From the NCBI RefSeq assembly GCF_018139695.1, contig NZ_JAGSOG010000022.1, forward strand, positions 1 through 57,000: a stretch of DNA of 57,000 nt, written 5' to 3'. This DNA is from Actinospica durhamensis (GTDB taxonomy: Bacteria > Actinomycetota > Actinomycetes > Streptomycetales > Catenulisporaceae). Positions 1 to 9,167 of the stretch are shown here, piece by piece (the first letter of the stretch is position 1; every line of letters starts with the position of its first letter). The translations under genes were made by a program, and so were the position numbers. Under the pieces are notes generated by a model. The model saw only the letters and a list, made by a program, of their open reading frames with translations, was not told the origin of the DNA and ran no database searches.

Positions 1-94
1 GTATTGATTACCCAGGGGCACCCGTCTCATGACGGTTTTATGAACGTGGGCGGGGGCGCGCGGGGCGCACGGGCGGCCCGGTGGGCTCCGGGGC

Positions 95-1963
95 TCAGGA
101 CAGCTCGGGGTGCGCGAGCGCCCGGGTGACCCGCCCGGTGTGCCGGCCAAGGCCCGCCCGCGTGGTGAGCAGCACGTACGTGTCGCCCGCGCCGATGTGC
201 CGGCCGTGGTCGGGTCGCCAGAGGTAGTCGCGCGCGGCGGGGGAGCGCACCGCGATCACCCGGATCTCGCCGGGGACCTCGATGTCGCGCAGGGTGCGCC
301 CGACCAGCTCCGAGCCCTCCTCGGCGACGAACTCGGCGATGAGCACCACGTGCCGGTGCACCGAGAGCGTGCCCTGCACCTCACGGCCCATCAGCGCCGC
401 GGCGAAGGCCGGGGCGGCCAGGTAGGAGACGGAGCGCGAGGCCGCGTTGGTGAAGGACTGGTAGAGGTGCGCGGCGAAGTCGTCGTCGAACAGGCGCAGC
501 ACGATGCGCACGTCCGGGGCGATGGCCCGCGCCTCCAGACACGCCTCCAGGTTGGCCGCGTCGTCCCCGGTCAGCGCGATCACCGCGCGGGCGCGGTGCA
601 CCCGAGCCTGGCGCAGATGGTGCTCGAGCGGCGCCTCGCCGGTCAGTACTGGAATGTCCAGCGCCTGAATCGCCAGGATGCCGCGCAGCGAGACGTCGCG
701 TTCGACGCAGACCACCGGGATCCCGAGGCTCTGGAGGAGGGTCGCGACCCGGGTGCCGACGTTGCCCAGGCCGATCACGACCACGTGCCCGCGCACGCCG
801 CGGCTCGGCTGGCGCGGGGCGGTGCGGCGCTGGGACGCGGCGTTCTCGACCAGGACGGCGGTCACCACGGCCATCAGCGGCACCCCGCTGAGCGTGATGG
901 CCACCTGGGCCACCCGCTGCCAGCCCCCGCCGACCCCGGCCGAGCCGGGCTGGCCGTAGACGTCGGGCACCGCGGAGCCGGCCAGGTCGAGCAGCGTCTG
1001 GTACACTGCCCAGGCGAACGGCCGGGCCAGCACCCAGATGAGCACGAAGGACCCGATGACCGCGAGCACCGAGCCGAGCAGCACCATCCGCAGCTGGACG
1101 CCGGTGAAGAAGCGCACCATGTCGATCAGCCGCCACAGCAGCCGGGAGCCGGGGGAGAAGACCGGCTTCGGCTCCTCGTCCACGAACCGCAGCACCGCCC
1201 GGGTACCCGGTTCGACCAGCTGCTGCCGCTCCGTCCGGCCGATCCAGATCGCGGCCGGGCCGGGGGAGTCCGGCAGCATCCGGATACGGGTCAGGTCCTG
1301 CCGGTCGATCCGGTCGGCCACCGTGCACAGGAAGTCCTCGCGCTCGCCCGTCGCCCCGATCTCGACGCTCACCGCCCGGCTGCCGACCCGCACCGAGTTG
1401 GGCCGGCGCAGCGCGGCGTTGACGAACGCGGGCGCGGCGGTGGCGGACCGGGAGAGCGCGCTGCAGTTCTTCAGCAGCCGCTCGACGTGCGCGCCCAGCC
1501 GCGGGTTGTAGATCCGCAGCACGACGCGGACGTCTTCGTTCAGCGCCTGCACCCGCAGCGCGGCGTGGATGTTGCTCTGGTCGTCACCGTCCACGAGCGC
1601 GATCCCGCGAGCCCGCGTCACCCCCGCGGCGTGCAGCACCTCCTCGGTGATCGTCGAGGCCACCACGACCGCGGCCTCCCCGAGCAGCCGCCCGATCTGC
1701 GGTGCGTGGTCCAGATCCCGGCTCGGCACCACCGCGACCACCGGCACGTCGTACTGCTCGGTCAGCTCGACCACCAGCCGGTGCGCCAGCGTGTTGGCCC
1801 CGCAGACGATGTAGTGCTCCGCCGGATGCCGTGCGGCGGACTCGAGTTCGGGCCCTGACTCCGACGAGCCCGGTCCGACTTCGTGCTCTGATTCTGCTCC
1901 AGGCGTTCCGGACGCACTACTTCCGTCTCCGCCCGGTGCCCCGCCCCGACCAGGATTCCCCAT
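95..1963 (-). CDS. Two-RCK (TrkA-N) membrane protein, ion-channel-like
   Basis: The 622-residue protein has two Rossmann-type TrkA-N/RCK units around a short membrane part. An acidic, low-complexity tail of about 48 residues comes first. RCK unit one spans about 49-260 (YIVCGANTLA, then DGDDQSN). Two hydrophobic segments lie near 292-315 and 352-374, and RCK unit two covers about 391-620 (VVVIGLGNVG, then TGDDAAN). This layout is known from actinobacterial potassium-channel-like NAD-binding proteins and from plant CASTOR/POLLUX-type channels. The loop between the membrane segments has no TVGYG-like potassium filter; it reads LAGSAVPDVYGQ. Ion conduction is therefore inferred rather than shown. 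RCK domains normally bind NAD(H) or nucleotides and gate transport. I see no clear ribosome site before the ATG, so the long N-terminal tail may be over-called. The gene stands alone on this strand. Confidence 0.8.
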   Translation of the reverse strand: MGNPGRGGAPGGDGSSASGTPGAESEHEVGPGSSESGPELESAARHPAEHYIVCGANTLAHRLVVELTEQYDVPVVAVVPSRDLDHAPQIGRLLGEAAVVVASTITEEVLHAAGVTRARGIALVDGDDQSNIHAALRVQALNEDVRVVLRIYNPRLGAHVERLLKNCSALSRSATAAPAFVNAALRRPNSVRVGSRAVSVEIGATGEREDFLCTVADRIDRQDLTRIRMLPDSPGPAAIWIGRTERQQLVEPGTRAVLRFVDEEPKPVFSPGSRLLWRLIDMVRFFTGVQLRMVLLGSVLAVIGSFVLIWVLARPFAWAVYQTLLDLAGSAVPDVYGQPGSAGVGGGWQRVAQVAITLSGVPLMAVVTAVLVENAASQRRTAPRQPSRGVRGHVVVIGLGNVGTRVATLLQSLGIPVVCVERDVSLRGILAIQALDIPVLTGEAPLEHHLRQARVHRARAVIALTGDDAANLEACLEARAIAPDVRIVLRLFDDDFAAHLYQSFTNAASRSVSYLAAPAFAAALMGREVQGTLSVHRHVVLIAEFVAEEGSELVGRTLRDIEVPGEIRVIAVRSPAARDYLWRPDHGRHIGAGDTYVLLTTRAGLGRHTGRVTRALAHPELS

Positions 1964-2022
1964 AGCGCCCGATGGTAGAGCACTGAAAGAAACTGTATTC
2001 GAAGACTTCGTTTCGACTCGGT

Positions 2023-2493
2023 TCAGTCCCGCACGTCGTGCGGCGGCCGGTCGGCCGTGCTCGGCGCGGCCTGGTTGATCACGTACGCCTGGGCGCCGGG
2101 TCCCTGGGCGCCGGCCGAGCCCCGGCTCACGGTCATCCGGTAGGTGGCCTGGGGCTCGACCTCGTCGAGGGCGGCGCGCAGTTCCCGGAGTAGTTCAGGG
2201 TCCTGTTTGAGCAGGCCGACCAGCTTCATCCGCAGGACGGTCTCGTAGTCCGGGAAGTCGGGGTTCCTCTGCACGTCGCGGACGGCGGCGTCGAGTTCGG
2301 CGCGAGCGCCGCGGCGGCGGGCGACGAGGCGCCACAGCCGGCGTCCGGCGCGGTCGGCGGCGTCGGTGGCACCTTCGGCCGCCGCGTCCTCGGCGTGGTC
2401 GAGCACCTTCGCGCCGAGGGAACGCAGGGCCGCGACGAGATAGGGCTGGGCGAGGCGTGCGACGGTGTCGAGTTCCGCGAGCGACGGATCCAC
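2023..2493 (-). CDS. Small effector-associated-like protein with GAQGP motif
   Basis: This 156-residue protein has no family I can name. The first 130 residues are predicted helical and rich in Ala/Arg/Glu, with RAGRRLWRLVARRRG near 69-83. The C-terminus carries SAGAQGPGAQAYVINQ. A near copy, GAAGAQGPNARAYVTNYYG, sits at the N-terminus of the divergently transcribed NTPase at 2632. The GTG start has a good GAGGGG ribosome site six bases upstream. Small helical proteins beside P-loop NTPase/TPR genes are common in actinobacterial conflict and signalling systems, so a partner role for the NTPase is my inference. There is no signal peptide or membrane segment. Confidence 0.65.
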   Translation of the reverse strand: MDPSLAELDTVARLAQPYLVAALRSLGAKVLDHAEDAAAEGATDAADRAGRRLWRLVARRRGARAELDAAVRDVQRNPDFPDYETVLRMKLVGLLKQDPELLRELRAALDEVEPQATYRMTVSRGSAGAQGPGAQAYVINQAAPSTADRPPHDVRD

Positions 2494-2631
2494 GGGGCCC
2501 CCTCTGATGCGGCGTCAGCGATACTATAGGCGCGGTGGCTTCAGGACGCGCGGAGCGCGTGGTGGGCGGGGTCGCGCACGGCGCGAGCGGATTCTCTTTC
2601 GGGTCTTCCTGGAATTCCTGGACGGTATCAG

Positions 2632-5600
2632 GTGTCTTACGATCAGCACGTCGAGCCGGGGGCGGCCGGGGCGCAGGGGCCGAACGCGCGGGCGTATGTC
2701 ACCAACTACTACGGTGCCGAGCCTCCGTACGAGCTGGTCGGCGGCGACGAGGCCGGCGGCGGCGACGCGGCCTGGCTGCGGCGGCAGCCGAGCCGGCTGC
2801 TGGACGCGCGCAACGCCATCGTGCCCTTCCGCGGCCGGGTCGAGGAGTTGGGCCTGCTGGCCGAGTGGCGCGATCACGCCGCGGCCGAGCGCCACCACCT
2901 CGTGCACGCCCACGGAGGCCAGGGCAAGTCGCGTCTGGCCGCGCGGTTCGCGGCGCAGTGCGTCGAACTCGGCTGGACGGTTCTGCACGCGCGGTAGGCC
3001 CGAGGTGCGAGCGGGCCCGGCGAGCGCGCAGAGCCCGTGGGGTCGGACGCCGGGCTGCTGCTCGTCGTCGACTACGCGGATCGCTGGGCGCACGGCGACC
3101 TGCTCACCCTGTTCGCCGATCCGCGGGTGCAGGGCGTTGAGGGCCGGTTGCGTGTGCTGCTGCTGGCCCGCGGCGTCGGCTGGTGGCCGGCGGTGCGCGG
3201 CGAACTCGCCGAAGTCCGCCGCACCCTGACCACCGATCACCGGCTCGGCTCGCTGGCGCCCATGCCCGAGGAGCGGCTGGACGCGTTCCACGAGGCCTGG
3301 GACCGCTTCGCCGCGCCCGATCTGTACGGACTCGACGACGCTCTGCGGCCGCAGGTCGCGCCGGGGGACGGCGGTGCGGGCGGCGGAGCGGGCTACGGGT
3401 CGGTGCTGACGCTGCACATGGCGGCGCTGGCCGGGGTCGACGCCGCCTCGCGCGGGGACGCGGCTCCGGAAGATCTGCACGGCCTCTCGGCGTATCTTCT
3501 CGACCGCGAGTACGCGTCCTGGCAGCGCTACTACCAGAGCGGGACGAAGGACCGGGAGTACAAGTCCCCGCCGACGGTCATGGGCCGGGCCGTGTTCACC
3601 GCCGCGCTGACCGGGCCGATGCCGTACGCGCAGGGCGAGCGGACACTGCGTCGGTTCGACCTCGAAGTCCACCCGCAGCGCCTGCTGGCGGACCACCGGG
3701 TGTGCTACCCGCCGGCGGACCGCGCGCTCGTGTTCGAAGCGCTGGCCCCCGACCGGCTGGCCGAGGACTTCCTCGCCCTGCTGCTGCCCGGCCATGACGT
3801 GACCGGCTACGACCCGGACCCATGGGCCGTCGGTGCGGCCCCGGCCCTGCTGGCCCGCTCGGACACGGGCGCGGCGCGCGAGTACACCGCGCGCGCCGTC
3901 ACCTTCCTGGCCGCGGCGGCGGACCGCTGGCCGCACGTCGGACCGACGCACCTCTATCCGCTGCTGCGGGCCGATCCGCGGCCCGCCCTCGATGCCGGTT
4001 CCGCGGCCCTGACCGCGCTGGCCGAGATCGGTTCCGGTCGGCCTATGCACCCGGACCACCGCGCCGTCCTCGCCTCGCTCGAAGCACTCGTGCCGACGGA
4101 GCGCAACGTGGATCTGGACGCCGGCATCGCCGAGGTCTGCGCGCGCCTGACCGCCGAACTGCTGCAGGAGAACGTCAATCCGTTCGAGCGCGCCCGGCTG
4201 CTGGAGCGGCTCAGCTCACGGTGCTGGCGCGCCGGGCGCGACGACGAGGCACTGGCCGCCGCGGACGAGGTGGTCGCGATCGTCCGCAGGCTCGCCGCGA
4301 TGGATCGGGAGCTGTTCGGCGAGATACTCGCCGCGTCCCTGTCCAACGTCGGTGTCTACTACGCACAGGCGGGCCACACGGCCCGTGCGGTGCGCGCCAG
4401 CGAGCTCGCCGTGGCGATGATGCGACCCGCGGTGCTCAGCGATCCGGTCCATCGCACCGCCGACTTCGCGGCCCTGCTCTCGAACCTCGCCATGCGGCTG
4501 ACTCAGGCCCAGCGGTTCGACGAGGCGTTGACGAACGCACGGGAAGCGGAGGTAACGATGCGCCGCGCGATCTCCCTCGAGACCGGCGCGGCCGGCCGGT
4601 CGGAGACGGACACCGATCGGGCCGCCCGGGTCGAGGCCGCCGGTCGGCATGAAGCTCAGCTCGCGATGATCCTGTCCAACCTCGGCATCACCCTCGCCGG
4701 CGTGGGGCGGCACACCGAGGCACTGCCCGTCACCGAGGAGTCGGTGCGGATCCGGCGCACGATCGCCGAGCGCAATCCGGCGTTCGGCTTGCCGGATCTC
4801 GCCGCATCGCTGACGAATCTCGCGGTGCGGATGCGCGAGGTGGGCCGGTTGGCGGACGCCGTCGCGCCCGCCGCCGAGGCGCTGGCGGTGAGCAGCCGCT
4901 TGGCCGAGGCCAACCCGGCGGCCTTCGAGGCGGAGGCCGCCGCCGACACGATCAACCTCTCCGTCGCGCTCAACGACGTCGGACGTGGTGAGGAGGCGCT
5001 CGGCCTTGCGCTGGAGGCCGTGGCGGTCTTTCGCCGCCTGGCCACGCAGCGGCACGGTGTCTATGAGCCCAGACTCGCCACGGCGCTCGCCAACGTGGCG
5101 GCGGTCCACGCCTCGCTCGGCCATGTGGAGACAGTGCTCGAATTCAGCGTCGAGGCGGTCGAGATCCGCGGGCGGCTTGCGGCGGCCGACCCGGCCACGT
5201 ATCAGGCGCCGTTGGCCGAGTCGCTGCTGAGCCTCGGTGTGAGCCTGCACCGCGTCGGCCTGCACGACCAGGCGCTCGAGGTGCAGCGGCGCGGCGTCAC
5301 GCTGCTGCGTGAGCTCAGTGCCGCCGAACCGGCGGCGCACGCGTCGATTCTCGCCCGGGCACTCGGCATGCTGGGCGCGAGTCTGGACGAGGCCGGCGCC
5401 CTGGCCGAGGCCGTCGAGGTGGAGCGGGAGGGCATCGAGATGCTCCGTCTCCTGCATGCGGCGAATCCCGGTGCGTACGCGTCGAGGCTCGCCCAGGCCC
5501 TGAGCAATATCAGCATTTCGCTCTACGCGCTGGAGGAGCACGACGCCGCCCTGGAACTCGGCAGACAGGGCCTCGAGACGATGCGCGAGGCGGTGCGGGG

Positions 5601-6789
5601 CAACCCTGCCGAGGGCCCGGGCCTCGCGTTCCTGCTCGTCAACCGCGCCGGACTGCTGGCCAAGAGCGGTCGGCACGACGAGGCCCGCGCCCTCGTCGAT
5701 GAAGCGGTGGGCGCCCTGCGCGGGGCCGCCGCACAGCGCCCGAATCTGGCCCGTGCGCTGCGGATGAGCGCCACGGTCGCGATGGCGGCCGCAGAACAGG
5801 CCGCCGACGCGGCGGCGAGGCAGGTGTACGCCGAAGGGGCGCGGGCCGCCGCCGAGGCGGCCGCGCTCTATCAGCAGCTCGCCGACGAACTCCCGGCGGC
5901 CTATCAGCGGTCGGCCGCGGAAGCGCGGGAGTTCACCCGGCAGTTGCGCGAGCTCGCGGGCGAGGAGGTGGCAGATACTCCGGCCTCCGACACGGCCGCG
6001 GACGACTCCGAACCCGAGGCGTCACCGGCCCTCGCCGCCGTGCTCGCCGCCGCTCTGGCCGCGAACCCGCCGGACGCCGACACCCCGGCCACCGAGCGAA
6101 CGCGGGACGAGGACGAGGAACCCGCCTTCGAGGGCGAGGACGAGGAACAGGATCCGGCGGCGGTCGTCGCCATGATCGAGCAGATCATCGCGCAGCGGGT
6201 CTCGACCCTCGGCCCGGACCACCCGCACACGCTCGCCGCGCAACAGGGCCTCGCCCAGCTGCTGCGGCGGGCCGGGCAGCAGGACCGCGGGCTCGCGCTG
6301 CACCGCCGGTCGCTCGCCGACCACGAACGCGTGCTCGGCCATGATCACCTCGAGACCCTCACCGCCCGCAACAACCTCGGCTACGCGCTGTTCGAGGCCG
6401 GCCGGTTCGACGAGGCCGTCCCGCTGCTCGAAGCGGCCCTCGAATCCCGGCTGGAACTGCTCGGCCTGCGGCACCCGCACACGCTCGCCACCCTGGTCAA
6501 CCTCGCCCTCGCGGTCAGCGCGGACGCACAGCACGAGCGTGCGATCGACCTGGCCCGGCAGTGCGTCTCGAACTACCGTGCCGCGTACGGTCCGGACCAT
6601 CCGGAGTCCGCGGCCGCGCTGCACCTGCTGGCCGGCTGCCACTGCGCGGCCGGGGACCTGCGCGGCGCGCTGCCGGTGTACGAACTGTGCATCGACGCGT
6701 ACGAGCGGATCCACGGCGAGGACCACGAACAGACGGAGCTGGCGCGACGGCAGTACGAGGGGGTCTGGGCCGCGCTGACGGAGGGCTGA
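2632..6789 (+). pseudogene. STAND-like P-loop NTPase with TPR repeats, cut by an in-frame TAG
   Basis: Two open stretches in the same frame, 2632-2997 and 2998-6789, form one gene interrupted by TAG at 2995-2997. The first part holds the shared GAQGPNARAYV motif, the usual FRGRVEEL entry to this NTPase family and a Walker A (HGGQGKSRLA). The second part resumes with Walker B (LLLVVDYADRW) and an arginine-rich strand (RVLLLARG). About ten TPR-like repeats follow, then an acidic spacer (DEDEEPAFEGEDEEQD) and three kinesin-light-chain-type TPRs (GPDHPHTL, GHDHLETL, LRHPHTL). A single CAG-to-TAG change would explain the stop. GTG 3037 could start a downstream product, but it would lack Walker A and has no clear ribosome site. 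The family is typical of regulated signalling or defence ATPases. Function is probably lost unless the stop is a sequencing error or is read through. Confidence 0.75.
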
Positions 6790-6870
6790 GTTTGCGCGCG
6801 GGCTCAGGGGGCACGAGGGAGCGCCGTTCACTCGGCGTCGTCCGCTCATCGACGGAAAGGGACTCACCAG

Positions 6871-7245
6871 ATGAGCCAGCAGGTCATCGACAGGTCGTCC
6901 GTGACGGCCTACCAGGTCGTGATCCGTCCGCACGCCGACATCCGCAACCCCGCGCCTGCCCTCGTCGCGGCGCTCGCCGGGCAGTTCGCCCGCGCGGAGA
7001 CCTTCGCCGAGGGCCGGCTGTGCCTTTCGGTGCCCGGGTCCACACCCGGCGACGACACCCGGGAGGCCGTCACGACCGTGCTGCACGCCGCGGCGGCGCA
7101 TCAGGAGACGCACGCGGGGACGGCCGTGACCGTGGAGGTCACCGATGTCCGGTACACCGACGACGGGTACTGCCACGTGTTCGCCCAGTGCGCGACTTCG
7201 GGCGCGACCGCGGGCCAGTCGAGTCCGGATCAACAGAGTTCGTAG
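6871..7245 (+). CDS. Hypothetical protein, 124 residues
   Basis: I do not recognise this family. The ATG is preceded by GGAAAGGGA at a proper distance, and codon use matches the neighbours, so the gene looks real. The protein is soluble, without signal peptide or membrane segment. It contains beta-rich stretches (AYQVVIRPH and VTVEVTDVRYTDDGYCHVFAQ). Two cysteines occur in the C-terminal third and one near residue 51. It lies 81 bases after the NTPase/TPR gene on the same strand and could belong to that transcript, which would make it a third member of the NTPase group. That link rests only on position. Confidence 0.55.
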   Translation: MSQQVIDRSSVTAYQVVIRPHADIRNPAPALVAALAGQFARAETFAEGRLCLSVPGSTPGDDTREAVTTVLHAAAAHQETHAGTAVTVEVTDVRYTDDGYCHVFAQCATSGATAGQSSPDQQSS

Positions 7246-7358
7246 ACAGGGCGTGAATAGGGCGCAGCGTGTCGGCAGGCCTTTGAATGCACTCGGCTCA
7301 ATGCACAGCGCTATGCCCGAACGTTGTGTGTGACATCACTCTCAATGACCCGACTCCC

Positions 7359-7383
7359 ACCGTTTGCCTGCGGGGGAAACGGT
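7359..7383. promoter_or_regulatory. Inverted repeat in the leader of the stress operon
   Basis: ACCGTTT and AAACGGT form a 7-bp inverted repeat with an 11-base spacer. It lies about 150 bases before rsbR, in the only long non-coding stretch (7246-7528) ahead of the operon. It could be an operator or a small hairpin. I could not identify a convincing sigma-B-type promoter (GTTT...GGGTAT) nearby. Confidence 0.35.
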
Positions 7384-7528
7384 CACACGCGCGCGTGACC
7401 CGTGCGACCGGCGGCAAACGGGGCCCTGTCCGATTCGCCGTTTCTCCGCCGATCAACTTGACGGCCGGGCTGACATAGGCTCGGCGAGCCACCCGCGAAT
7501 GGCGGTGAGCCGAAGGGATGAGGGCGTA

Positions 7529-8374
7529 GTGAATCAGAGATCTGCCGATCACCTGCTTGAGCTCATGACGTCCCGGCGCGAGGAACTCGCGCAGGGTTGG
7601 ATCGAGGTGGTCTCGAGCACGCTCGCCCGCCGGGTGAGCCGGACCGAGCTCGATCAGGAGCTGCACGAGCTGTACGGCGCGATCCTCGAGGCGCTGCGCC
7701 GGGGCGGGGTGGACGCGGCGGGCGAGCACTACGCCGAGGTGCGTGCGCTGCTCAACGAGATATCGCGCAACCGGGCCCGGCAGGGGTTCAGCCCGGCCGA
7801 GACCGCGATCGGCGTGTTCGCGCTCAAGCGGGGCCTCGAGCCGCTGCTCGACGAGGGCTCGGCCGAGGACGTCGCGGCCTACCTCGCGCTGGCCAGGCTG
7901 ACCGACGATCTGGGCATGTTCACCGTCGACGCGTACGCGGCGACCCGCGAGCAGATCATCAGCGCCCAGGCCGAGGAACTGCTCGAGCTCTCCACCCCCG
8001 TGGTCAAACTGTGGGACGGGATCATCGGCGTGCCGCTGGTGGGCACGCTGGACTCCGCGCGCACCCAGGTGGTCATGGAGAAGCTGCTGCAGGCGCTGGT
8101 GGACACCGGCTCCGCGCACGCGATCATCGACATCACCGGTGTGCCCGCGGTGGACACCGAGGTGGCCCAGCACCTGCTCAAGACGGTGGTGGCGGCCCGG
8201 CTGATGGGTGCCGAGTGCATCGTGTCCGGCATCAGGCCCCAGATCGCGCAGACGATCGTGGCGCTGGGGATCGAGTTCGGCGACATCGTGACGAAGGCGA
8301 CTCTGGCCGACGCCCTGCGCCACGCGCTGCGCCGCTCGCCCGGCGCGCTGGGCGGCGCGGGGAGCGCGGCGTGA
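7529..8374 (+). CDS. rsbR: RsbR-type stressosome STAS protein
   Basis: The protein is 281 residues from the GTG chosen here. That start has GAGGG four bases upstream; ATG 7499 in the same frame is an alternative. Residues 1-145 form a helical sensor-like domain of the RsbR N-terminal type. Residues about 155-268 are a STAS domain closely matching Bacillus RsbR proteins (IIDITGVPAVDTEVAQHLL, then GIRPQIAQTIVALGI). The two kinase-target threonines of the family are present, T210 in VDTEVA and T255 or T258 in VTKATL. In the family model RsbR and RsbS build the stressosome, and phosphorylation by RsbT releases RsbT to turn on a phosphatase. The gene overlaps rsbS by four bases (GTGA), which supports co-translation. 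Confidence 0.9.
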   Translation: MNQRSADHLLELMTSRREELAQGWIEVVSSTLARRVSRTELDQELHELYGAILEALRRGGVDAAGEHYAEVRALLNEISRNRARQGFSPAETAIGVFALKRGLEPLLDEGSAEDVAAYLALARLTDDLGMFTVDAYAATREQIISAQAEELLELSTPVVKLWDGIIGVPLVGTLDSARTQVVMEKLLQALVDTGSAHAIIDITGVPAVDTEVAQHLLKTVVAARLMGAECIVSGIRPQIAQTIVALGIEFGDIVTKATLADALRHALRRSPGALGGAGSAA

Positions 8375-8748
8375 GCGAGCGCCTTCCGATCCTTCGTATC
8401 GGCGGGAACCTGCTGGTCTCGATCCAGGCCGACCTGGACGACCAGACGGTGATGAACCTGCAGGAGGACCTGGCCGAGCACGTGGTGCGGCACGGTGCCC
8501 GCGGGGTGATCATCGACATCACGGCGGCGGAGATCGTCGACTCCTTCGTGGGGCGGATGCTCTCCACCATCGCCTCGATCAGCCGTCTGCTGGACGCGGA
8601 GACCGTGGTCGTGGGGATGCGCCCGGCCGTGGCGATCACCCTGGTCGAACTCGGCCTCTCGCTCGGCGGCGTGCGCACGGCGCTGAACCTGGAGCAGGGT
8701 CTGGCGATCCTCGCCGAGCGTTCGTCGGCCGGTCCGGCGGCGCGGTGA
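8371..8748 (+). CDS. rsbS: RsbS-type single STAS-domain antagonist
   Basis: This is a compact 125-residue STAS protein, the stressosome core partner of RsbR. The key phosphorylation serine is visible as S58 in EIVDSFVGRML, matching Ser59 of Bacillus RsbS. The rest of the STAS fold is intact (VVVGMRPAVAITLVELGLSL). The GTG start lies within the rsbR stop (GTGA), and the stop in turn overlaps the rsbT start (GTGA), giving a translationally coupled trio. The known role is to hold RsbT in the complex until it is phosphorylated by RsbT under stress. Confidence 0.92.
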   Translation: MSERLPILRIGGNLLVSIQADLDDQTVMNLQEDLAEHVVRHGARGVIIDITAAEIVDSFVGRMLSTIASISRLLDAETVVVGMRPAVAITLVELGLSLGGVRTALNLEQGLAILAERSSAGPAAR

Positions 8749-9167
8749 CCAGCCCGGGGCTCGACCCCGAAGGCACCCGGATCCAGCTCATCGCCACCTC
8801 CGACGACGTGGTGCGGGCCCGGCAGCTGGTCCGGACCCTGGCCGTGGGCTGCGGCCTGTCCCTGGTGGACCAGACGAAGCTGGTGACCGCGGCCAGCGAA
8901 CTGGCGCGCAACACCCTGTCCTACGGCGGCGGCGGGACGATGAGCGCCCTGCCCGTCGAGCGCAACGGCCGGCGCGGCGTGCGGCTGAGCTTCACCGACG
9001 AGGGCCCCGGCATCCCGGACATCGACCTGGCGCTGCGCGACGGCTGGTCCTCGGGCAGCGGCATGGGCCTCGGCCTGAGTGGCGCGCGCCGCCTGGTCGA
9101 CGAGTTCGAACTGCGCACGGTCGTGGACGAGGGAACGACGGTGACGGTGGTCAAGTGGTCGCGGTGA
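8745..9167 (+). CDS. rsbT: RsbT-type serine/threonine switch kinase
   Basis: This 140-residue GHKL ATPase has an N-box ASELARNTLSYGGGG (E52, N56), a G1 box DEGPGIPD and a G2 box GMGLGLSG. These are the hallmarks of RsbT/RsbW-like kinases. Context decides for RsbT, because the gene follows rsbR and rsbS with four-base overlaps. RsbT phosphorylates RsbS and RsbR and, once freed, activates a PP2C phosphatase of the RsbU type; a candidate is encoded at 11986. The overlap of its stop with GTG 9164 extends the coupling to the next gene. Confidence 0.9.
   Translation: MTSPGLDPEGTRIQLIATSDDVVRARQLVRTLAVGCGLSLVDQTKLVTAASELARNTLSYGGGGTMSALPVERNGRRGVRLSFTDEGPGIPDIDLALRDGWSSGSGMGLGLSGARRLVDEFELRTVVDEGTTVTVVKWSR

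Noticed and set aside
2995-2997. Amber codon read as pyrrolysine
   Set aside because: Pyrrolysine decoding is essentially absent from this kind of organism, and nothing in the window supports it; a mutation or error is simpler.
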